NCBI GenBank assembly: GCA_964427965.1
Contig: CAYRWK010000024.1
Coordinates: 1-12,377 of the forward strand
DNA: 12,377 bases
Reading direction: 5' to 3'
Source: CAYRWK01 sp964427965
GTDB taxonomy: Bacteria > Patescibacteriota > WWE3 > UBA101185 > UBA10185
The translations under genes and the position numbers were made by a program. Under the pieces are notes generated by a model. The model searched no databases. It was not told the origin of the DNA and worked only from the letters and a program-made list of their open reading frames with translations. Position 1 is the stretch's first letter. Every line of letters begins with the position of its first letter. This document shows, in pieces, positions 1-5,155 of the stretch.

Positions 1-2
1 TT

Positions 3-875
3 ACCTTTTATGCAGGGAATGGTAATCGTACAATAAAAACCGGTACAATTACTGACCGTGAGGGAGATAGTGCGTCAAGTGCCCAATCTGCCTTGGGAGG
101 TGTTAATTATTTAACTCCTCTTGCAGGGTTTTATGATGGCGATGATCGTGTGTCTGCTACTGATGCGCAGGTAGCGGCACTGGATACTGATTTGGTAACT
201 GGAAATGTAAGAAGCGGGGTAACTATTTTTGGTGTTGCGGGTAATTCTAACGTGGTTGATACTTCTTCCGGAGATGCTATAGCTGCAAATATATTAGCCG
301 GAAAGAAGGCTTGGGTGGATGGTGCGGAGGTTACCGGGGTTGCCGCCGCCGCAGTAGATTACAGTTTACAGTCTTTGGTTGAATGGGATGATTACAAAAC
401 GGGAGATGAAACGGGCGAAGAAGCATCGTGGACTAATCCGGCCACTAATGTTTGGAAGGATGGAAGAACAAATCTTTACTGGAGCAATTCCCTCGGGCAG
501 TATAGTAATATTTTTCCTGACACCACCCATACCGCTTGTCCGTTTTTTTCCACTTCTCCAAGGGGGAGTTACGATGGTCTTGATGCGGATTGTGGTAATG
601 CTATTAATGCTTGTGGGACGCTTTCTTTAGCCACTGATGGTGGGGCAGCTAAAACAGATTGGTACTTGCCGTCTCAAAAAGAGTTACAGCAGGCTTATAT
701 TGATGGCATTTACAACGCCAACGCTTCGTGGGCAACTACAAGTTACTTTTGGTCTTCTACGGAGACATCGGATCTTCCTACCTACGCTTGGTTCGTGTAT
801 CTGAACGGCGGCTACACGTACTACAATACTAAGGTTACGGCTACGGTCTACGTGCGTTGCGTTCGTCGGGACTAG
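3..875 (+). CDS. DGR target protein, DUF1566/C-type-lectin-like C-terminus (5' partial)
   Basis: The frame is open to the left edge, so the true start lies outside; about 290 residues are visible. The first half has small-residue-rich repeats (DGDDRVSATDAQVAALD, SGVTIFGVAG, GKKAWVDGAEVTG) of the kind found in surface proteins of CPR bacteria. The C-terminal part, from about WDDYKTGDE to the end, resembles the DUF1566/formylglycine-generating-enzyme-like lectin fold, with DWYLPSQKELQQAY, FWSST and a closing YVRCVRRD. Numbering from the TTG at 93, residues 216-260 are encoded by the variable repeat; residues 218, 225, 228, 231, 234, 236, 239, 241, 243, 244 and 252 differ from what the template would encode. 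The protein probably displays a diversified ligand-binding surface outside the cell. An N-terminal signal or pilin-like anchor would be beyond the window. Its local GC content looks higher than that of the RT operon. Confidence 0.88.
   Translation, partial: TFYAGNGNRTIKTGTITDREGDSASSAQSALGGVNYLTPLAGFYDGDDRVSATDAQVAALDTDLVTGNVRSGVTIFGVAGNSNVVDTSSGDAIAANILAGKKAWVDGAEVTGVAAAAVDYSLQSLVEWDDYKTGDETGEEASWTNPATNVWKDGRTNLYWSNSLGQYSNIFPDTTHTACPFFSTSPRGSYDGLDADCGNAINACGTLSLATDGGAAKTDWYLPSQKELQQAYIDGIYNANASWATTSYFWSSTETSDLPTYAWFVYLNGGYTYYNTKVTATVYVRCVRRD
738..873 (+). repeat. DGR variable repeat (VR)
   Basis: This 136-bp segment ends 2 bp before the end of the target stop codon. It aligns without gaps to 2853-2988 with 119 identities. 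The 17 differences are at 744, 766, 770, 774, 775, 783, 792, 793, 798, 807, 808, 813, 819, 822, 845, 846 and 847, and the template base is A at every one (10 A-to-T, 5 A-to-G, 2 A-to-C). The last 26 bp (848-873) are identical and contain the GC-rich block expected to act as the initiation-of-mutagenic-homing region. Adenine-only substitution is diagnostic of DGR retrohoming. Confidence 0.96.
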
Positions 876-898
876 CCCAACTAGAATTTGATTAATTT

Positions 899-924
899 AA
901 AATTTGGTATTTCCCAAAATTTTT
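899..924 (+). terminator. Possible intrinsic terminator of the target gene
   Basis: AAAATTTGG (899-907) pairs with CCAAAATTTT (914-923) with one bulged A, closing a 6-base loop, and runs into five Ts (920-924). It lies 24 bp after the target stop. The stem has only two GC pairs, so it would be weak. Confidence 0.35.
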
Positions 925-959
925 AACTGATAGCCCCCAACCGTTCCCATTTTGGGAAC
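911..959. repeat. Overlapping inverted repeats downstream of VR
   Basis: GTTCCCA (943-949) and TGGGAAC (953-959) form a perfect 7-bp hairpin with a 3-base loop. In addition, TTCCCAAAAT (911-920) is perfectly complementary to ATTTTGGGAA (949-958), an alternative 10-bp stem that excludes the first. No clean T-run follows 959. Phage-type DGRs carry a hairpin or cruciform just after VR that helps homing. This one is about 40-70 bp further away, so that role is only a possibility. Confidence 0.5.
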
Positions 960-1039
960 AATTGAAAATATTAGCGGAGGGTGGTTCTGCTATTAACATT
1001 CCCTGGGACATACGCAGTATAGGACCTAACTTGATCCAT

Positions 1040-1164
1040 AAAAGGTCTATAGAGGATCTATAGAAAACCTGTTCGAAAATATGTAAATACCAGTATTTGT
1101 TGTAGACACGCCATATAAAGACCGTATGGTAGAAAGCTAAAAAAGGTCTATAGAGGGTCTATAG
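1040..1164. repeat. Two 24-bp direct repeats, each with paired CTATAG sites
   Basis: Segments 1040-1063 and 1141-1164 are identical except for A1056 versus G1157. Each holds two copies of the 9-mer GGTCTATAG (one copy reads GATCTATAG) spaced 11 bp apart, about one helical turn: 1044 and 1055, then 1145 and 1156. CTATAG is itself palindromic, which suggests a protein-binding site array. It lies in the gap between the convergent target gene and AlbA_2-type gene. Apart from this, the hairpins after VR and a short AAATAC/GTATTT inverted repeat (1085-1098), I see nothing coding in 876-1171. Confidence 0.7.
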
Positions 1165-1171
1165 GAATTAG

Positions 1172-2626
1172 TTATTGGAATTTCTTTGACAGGACATACT
1201 TGGCAAACCGCTTAGTGCCAACTACTTCCAGCAAACCTAGACGCACTAACTTTGCCAATCCCTTCTTTGCTCTTAAATCGTCACCAACACTATTCATAGA
1301 ATTAATTTTCCTGTAATCAGTATTGTTTATGCCCTCCGGATTATGCCTAACGTGGACAAGAGCATTTAGCTGTTGCTCTTTTAAGTTATATTCCACGAAT
1401 CTTCCCAGCCAGGTTTGGTCAACGTCGGTTAAAAAGGCGGAGCTGTATAAAATGGCCACAAACCAATCGTATTCATTAGCAAAAAGAGGCTCTGCTAAAT
1501 GCGCCTGTCTTAGGGAATTTCTGATGGTTCTAATACCCCTACCTCGATGCTCGGTAATTTCTAGGTCCCTTAAAAAATCCATAAGCAGAGGGTTTCTGGT
1601 TTGGGGGTGCGATATTTCCATCTTATCTATGGGAACTAGGCTTTTACCCGGGTTTTTAAATTCCACTCGGTCAGCGTAAACATCCACTTGGATTCTGGAG
1701 CGGTGGGTGGTGTAATCCCTGTGGACGATAGCGTTGGCTAGAGTTTCTCGGATAGCAATCTCTGGGATGGCTAAATAACTTAGTCGTTTACCTCCCGCTA
1801 CGATTCGGCTTCTTACTGGTAGTTTGGATAAAATAAACTTTAACGTCTCATTAAACTGTGAAACCACCGACCCGTTGAATTCTTTGTCATCTAAACTAAC
1901 TTCCGAAATATCCGCCGGATTGACTTTATCGATTCCGGCATACTGCGTGACAGCAATATTAATGGTGGGAGCGGTAAGCTCTTGCAAACCGTATGCATTA
2001 CTAAAAGCCAACAAGCCGAACAAAGTAAGATTGCTGGTATCATCCAAAATCCTAAGCTTTCTTAAAATCTGATCAAACGAAAAATCCTTGTAGATATCGC
2101 CTCGTTTGGTTTTTACGACCTCCAAATAAGTCTTTATCTTATCCAAGTCAAGATAATCAGCGTACGCTTTCTTATACGATTGTTGCTCCGCCCCGCCTTG
2201 CGAAGCTATTCCAAACCTGCGTAACCATTCATCGTCGACCCTGGCGTTAGTGCTACCTAAGCGAACACGAGCCCCGTCCAACCCCCGGCTTTGGGAATAA
2301 ATGGGTCTAAAGGCGGCGGGTACCGGTGGAATATAAACATGGATAACATTATCTTCCGTAATGGAAATTACAGGGTACAAAGCGTGATTAAATGCGGACT
2401 TGCATAAACTTTGAATTTCAGCTTGAAGCCCATCATGAAACTTTCTGCCCACACCCTGCATTGTTCCATCAGGTAAAATGCCCAGATTAATAACCCCGCC
2501 GTCTGCGTTACTGAAAGCCGTGATAGGTTCCCAAATATCCTTGGGTAATTGACCGGTAGATACCGTTTTATTTTCTACCTGACTATCCTCATAAACTACA
2601 GAATCATTTGGCATAACTAGGTACAT
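1172..2626 (-). CDS. AlbA_2 / HATPase-type DNA-binding regulator
   Basis: A 484-residue protein with the architecture of the COG2865 putative transcriptional regulators. Residues 1-140 match an AlbA_2 (Schlafen-like) domain: a VENK start, the core AFSNADGGVINLGI at 37-50, and a LGSTNARVDDEWL segment. Residues about 285-390 match the HATPase_c_4 type: RETLANAIVHRDY (E294, N298, H302), FKNPG (323-327) and EHRGRGIRTI (359-368), the glycine-rich ATP-binding stretch. The last 80 residues look like a winged helix. Cellular targets are unknown; in the family it is a presumed ATP-dependent regulator. It lies between VR and TR on the opposite strand and is convergent with the target gene. The start is ambiguous between M1 and M5 (2614); neither has a Shine-Dalgarno site. 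A TATACT on the minus strand at 2669-2664 could be its -10. Confidence 0.85.
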   Translation of the reverse strand: MYLVMPNDSVVYEDSQVENKTVSTGQLPKDIWEPITAFSNADGGVINLGILPDGTMQGVGRKFHDGLQAEIQSLCKSAFNHALYPVISITEDNVIHVYIPPVPAAFRPIYSQSRGLDGARVRLGSTNARVDDEWLRRFGIASQGGAEQQSYKKAYADYLDLDKIKTYLEVVKTKRGDIYKDFSFDQILRKLRILDDTSNLTLFGLLAFSNAYGLQELTAPTINIAVTQYAGIDKVNPADISEVSLDDKEFNGSVVSQFNETLKFILSKLPVRSRIVAGGKRLSYLAIPEIAIRETLANAIVHRDYTTHRSRIQVDVYADRVEFKNPGKSLVPIDKMEISHPQTRNPLLMDFLRDLEITEHRGRGIRTIRNSLRQAHLAEPLFANEYDWFVAILYSSAFLTDVDQTWLGRFVEYNLKEQQLNALVHVRHNPEGINNTDYRKINSMNSVGDDLRAKKGLAKLVRLGLLEVVGTKRFAKYVLSKKFQ

Positions 2627-2852
2627 ATTAGCAGAACGGCAGTAATAAGGACACCTATGTGTTAGTATAATCTTGCGGTAGATTTTACTATTTCAATCTT
2701 GCAAAGCCTGGTTGGGTAGTAAAGATAGCCCAAACATAAGTCCGTTCCATCGCACCTATATCATAGGTATTTAAGCAACTAACGTTGCAAACAAAGGACT
2801 TTTTGGCTGAAATGCCAGTCGGTTTTTTGATAATCTATAAGTTGATGGAAAG
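2627..2852. other. Structured gap upstream of the template repeat
   Basis: This non-coding stretch separates the AlbA_2-type gene from TR. It holds a plus-strand TATAAT (2666-2671) without a good -35 box, an 8-bp direct repeat AATCTTGC (2669, 2695), a perfect hairpin ACCTAT/ATAGGT (2754-2759 and 2763-2768), a GCAAC/GTTGC hairpin (2774-2787), and a bulged GACT..GGC/GCC..AGTC hairpin (2797-2820) followed by six Ts (2823-2828). The last resembles a terminator but lies only 25 bp before TR. Since the mutated base is A in the plus-strand TR, the template RNA must be transcribed rightwards, so its promoter may be here. Confidence 0.4.
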
Positions 2853-2988
2853 ACAAGTAACTTTTGGTCTTCTACGGAGAAATCAGATAATCCTACCAAC
2901 GCTTGGAACGTGAATCTGAACAACGGCAACACGAACAACAATACTAAGGTTACGGCTACAAACTACGTGCGTTGCGTTCGTCGGGACT
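2853..2988 (+). repeat. DGR template repeat (TR)
   Basis: A 136-bp invariant donor copy of the VR. In the VR frame it is rich in AAC/AAT codons: 12 asparagine codons in 45, plus AAA for a lysine. AAY codons give many different residues but no stop codon when their As mutate. It holds about 44 adenines, 17 of which are changed in the current VR. A TAA (2838-2840) in the same frame lies just upstream, and no protein start precedes it, so TR is a template and not a gene. The 3' GC-rich block corresponds to IMH*. Confidence 0.95.
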
Positions 2989-3074
2989 TGTGGGTTGGGC
3001 TTTCCGTCCTAATTTTTGACAGATCTTATATAATCTTATACAACCTATATACTCTATATATAGTATGGCTACCT

Positions 3075-3428
3075 CTACTGCTTTTCCGCCCACTTTAACC
3101 AACCGTTAATCATCTTTCCGATTTCTTCGTTTTGCTCAATAATGTAGGTGTATTTTTTACTAGTTATCAACTTTAGTTCATAAGCCATTCGTAAACGGGT
3201 TTTTAGCCGATCAAATGCTCCCGATACCTGTCTAATTTTCTCGCTTTTTTCATGATTGGGAAGAAGATTTGCTACAATTACTAAGTCTAAAACCTCCCAG
3301 CCCAAATCTAAAATCGACTGCCCCAAAGTGTATTTGTATTCTTTTGTAAAATTATGAACTAAAAGGTAAAGATATTGCAAAAGCTTATAAATATTTAGGT
3401 ATAATGGTAATTCGTTTGGTTTGGTCAT
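3075..3428 (-). CDS. avd: Avd-like four-helix-bundle DGR accessory protein
   Basis: A 117-residue, mostly helical, basic protein of the four-helix-bundle family that includes Avd (accessory variability determinant) of DGRs and the 23S rRNA intervening-sequence proteins. Helices are visible around LYLNIYKLLQYLYLLVHNF, LGQSILDLGWEVLDLVIVAN, KSEKIRQVSGAFDRLKTRLR and KKYTYIIEQNEEIGKMINGW. In studied DGRs, Avd forms a basic pentamer that binds RT and template RNA and is required for cDNA synthesis. Its ATG overlaps the RT stop as ATGA (3425-3428), so it is translationally coupled and lies after RT; in the Bordetella phage DGR avd precedes RT. The stop is 86 bp from the far end of TR, and the two are convergent. 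Confidence 0.88.
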   Translation of the reverse strand: MTKPNELPLYLNIYKLLQYLYLLVHNFTKEYKYTLGQSILDLGWEVLDLVIVANLLPNHEKSEKIRQVSGAFDRLKTRLRMAYELKLITSKKYTYIIEQNEEIGKMINGWLKWAEKQ

Positions 3429-4631
3429 TTTGTTTTAAAATAGCAGTAATTGTTAATTGGCACTAAATATTCCTTTAGAATACCAAAATGTTTTTCATAC
3501 AGATTTTTTCTTAGTCTATAACAATTGGCATGTCTAAAATGGCCGTAGTATGAGTTTATCATCGCAGTTGCCTTCTTTACCTCATTTTTAGTTGGTGGTT
3601 TCGATAAAGGAAGAGCCTCCTGCTTTTGGTTACCGGAAACTAAAAGCAGTCCATGATTAAAGAAATAAAGTTTGGTTTTTAAATTGCTAACTACCCGTTT
3701 GCGGGAAAGAACGTATTTTGGTTTGACCACATAGCCAACAAAGTCTATTCCTTGGTAAACAGAGCCGTACTTGTCTTTATCGGGATGTAGTTCTAGCTTA
3801 AGCTTTTCTCTTAAAAAGTGGTCAATTTCCTTTCTCCACAGTTTTAGTTGCTCCGTATTTTCGGACAGCAGAACCATATCATCAACGTATCTTATGTAAT
3901 ATTTCACCTTTAGTTTTCGCTTTACAAACTGATCTAGCTCGTTTAAATAAACATTGGCAAAAAATTGTGAAGTAAGATTACCTATTGGTAAACCTTTCCC
4001 CGTTGGTGCTTTAAATAGTGTTTTATGTGACGGTACTTGCATAAGAAGTTCTTTTTTACCTTTAAGATAATAGTTTTTGGTTGGATTATGGAAAATGATG
4101 GTTTGGGATAGCCAAAGAATATCCTTTTGAGAAGGTATGGTAAAACCCTTTTTGATTTCTCTTTCTAATATTTCTAAAAGAATGTGTTTATCAATATGGG
4201 AGAAGAAGCTTTTAATATCAAGTTGCATATAAGAAGCGTTTTTACTAACCAGGTAAACAAACTCTTTAAGACGTAAAAAAGCAGCATGACTCCCCTTCTC
4301 TTTTCTACAGGCAAAAGAGTCGTAAATAAAACGATGCTCGAAATATGGTTCTATTTCGTGAATAAGCAGGTGGTGAACTATTCTGTCGCAAAAGTTTGCG
4401 GCAAAAATTTCACGGAGTTTGGGGTAAGTTACAGCAAAGCAAATAGAACGTTTCGGGTGATATGTGTAGTTTTGTAAGTCTTTTAGTAGGTTGACTAGCC
4501 TTAATTCCCACGTTAGCTCAAACTTTAGGGCATTTATTGTTTTACGTTTTCGTTTTCGACAAGAAAGAAATGCCTTAATAAGTTTGTTAAGAGTAAAAAG
4601 TTTGAATTTGCCCCCCCCGGTTTGTAGTCAT
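3425..4631 (-). CDS. DGR reverse transcriptase with a +1 G in a poly-G tract near its start
   Basis: A retron/group-II-like RT of the DGR class that should copy the TR RNA with adenine infidelity. From ATG 4228 the frame encodes only 267 residues, but it stays open back to 4628 and encodes the missing fingers region: DRIVHHLLIHEIEP, HRFIYDSFACRKEKG and SHAAFLRL are textbook DGR RT motifs. There is no ATG, GTG or TTG in that extension. Removing one G from the eight-G run (4618-4611, minus strand) joins it to ATG 4631 and gives 401 residues. On that numbering, D138 (QLDIKSFF) and D250-D251 (YVDDM) are the catalytic aspartates, and PIGNLTSQ (215-222) is the DGR-type GxxxSQ motif. As read, ATG 4631 gives a 14-residue peptide ending at 4587. 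RT follows the DUF4325 gene by 24 bp and overlaps avd by 4 bp. Confidence 0.92.
4611..4618 (-). other. Eight-G homopolymer breaking the RT frame
   Basis: Eight Cs on the plus strand, five codons into the RT frame that starts at ATG 4631. Seven Gs (or ten) would give a continuous 401-codon RT; eight do not. Such tracts are classic sites for slipped-strand phase variation and also for sequencing or assembly indels. Confidence 0.9.
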
Positions 4632-4655
4632 GTTACAGAAAGTTTACCTGAGGGT

Positions 4656-4940
4656 TTATACCTTTTGCATCTTTGAAATAGTCTCTAACAGTTCTAAAGT
4701 AGCTTGAACAGAAGGGTTAGACGTGTTTAAAAGGATTACTTTAAGTCCATACTTTTGTTTTATTGGCGTTATAAATTCATCCGCCCATGATGGTGTAAAG
4801 GTAGAGACTCCCAAGAAGTCAATTTCTAATAATTCCTCATCTCCCAATTTACTCAAGGTGTTGTGTATAGCCGCCAAAGCTTCTTTGCCGTCTTTACGGG
4901 ATATTAATATATTTCCAAATTTTTTTAGTTCTATTTTCAT
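4656..4940 (-). CDS. STAS-like DUF4325 protein
   Basis: A 94-residue protein without membrane segments. It fits the STAS-like DUF4325 family: beta strand ILISRKD, helix GKEALAAIHNTLSKLG, strand ELLEIDFLGVSTFTPSWADEFI (residues 36-57, with the family-type S-x-x-DE at SWADE), then helix and a VILLNTSNPSV strand. STAS-type domains usually act as regulatory partners, often of ATP-binding kinases, but the role of DUF4325 is not established. It is the first gene of the apparent DUF4325-RT-avd operon, 24 bp ahead of RT ATG 4631. No Shine-Dalgarno sequence is visible. I infer, without direct evidence, that it regulates or assists the DGR. Confidence 0.75.
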   Translation of the reverse strand: MKIELKKFGNILISRKDGKEALAAIHNTLSKLGDEELLEIDFLGVSTFTPSWADEFITPIKQKYGLKVILLNTSNPSVQATLELLETISKMQKV

Positions 4941-4968
4941 ATTAGTAGCTAATAAAAGCTATACAACC

Positions 4969-4974
4969 ATTATA
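4969..4974 (-). promoter_or_regulatory. -10 box of the DUF4325-RT-avd operon
   Basis: A perfect TATAAT reads leftwards from 4974, 28 bp before ATG 4940. No convincing -35 box is found at 16-18 bp (AGATAA at 17). It is the only consensus -10 in the 215-bp gap that faces this operon. Confidence 0.5.
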
Positions 4975-5086
4975 GTATATATCAGATTCACTTATCTTTT
5001 GGATTTTACTGTTTTTTTTCGCCCCATCTGCTAAGAGTGTTAGTAGATACCCTCCTGACTGTATATGCCTCTCTTGTAGATATTTA

Positions 5087-5114
5087 TGCATAGTATTTGA
5101 GTCAAAACTATGCA
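5087..5114. promoter_or_regulatory. 28-bp near-perfect palindrome, likely operator of the PBP gene
   Basis: TGCATAGT (5087-5094), one unpaired A, TTGA-type arm TTTGA (5096-5100), central G, then TCAAA (5102-5106) and ACTATGCA (5107-5114): 13 paired positions around a single centre with one bulge. It ends just before the place of the -35 box of the extended -10 promoter at 5139-5147. There is no T-run on either side, so a terminator is unlikely; a dimeric regulator site fits better. The remainder of the 4941-5155 gap shows only the two promoters. Confidence 0.6.
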
Positions 5115-5138
5115 GATTTAAGCAATTAGAGCTTTTTT

Positions 5139-5147
5139 TGCTATAAT
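5139..5147 (+). promoter_or_regulatory. Extended -10 promoter of the PBP gene
   Basis: TGCTATAAT is a perfect extended -10 (TGn plus TATAAT, 5142-5147). The box ends 8 bases before ATG 5156, so transcription would start at or within a few bases of the start codon, giving a leaderless mRNA. The -35 match is poor (TAAGCA at 17 bp), as is common for extended -10 promoters. Confidence 0.72.
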
Positions 5148-5155
5148 TTACCCAT

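Noticed and set aside
872..884. CTAG..CTAG mini-hairpin exactly at the VR 3' end as the DGR homing hairpin
   Set aside because: Only a 4-bp self-complementary stem; the known homing hairpins are longer. Too likely by chance.
3016..3044. Consensus TTGACA at 3016-3021 as a rightward promoter after TR
   Set aside because: No -10 box at 16-18 bp; TATACA at 15 bp is weak, and the AT-rich stretch has many chance matches. It would only produce antisense RNA to avd and RT.
2910..3098. Open plus-strand frame through TR that would encode a small protein ending like the target C-terminus
   Set aside because: It is the template repeat read in the VR frame. There is an in-frame TAA at 2838, only a GTG start inside the repeat and no ribosome site; its similarity to the target is explained by TR function.
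3425..4228. A naturally short 267-residue RT starting at ATG 4228
   Set aside because: It would begin inside the catalytic RT motif with the first Asp and lack the upstream motifs, while those motifs are intact and stop-free in the same frame upstream.
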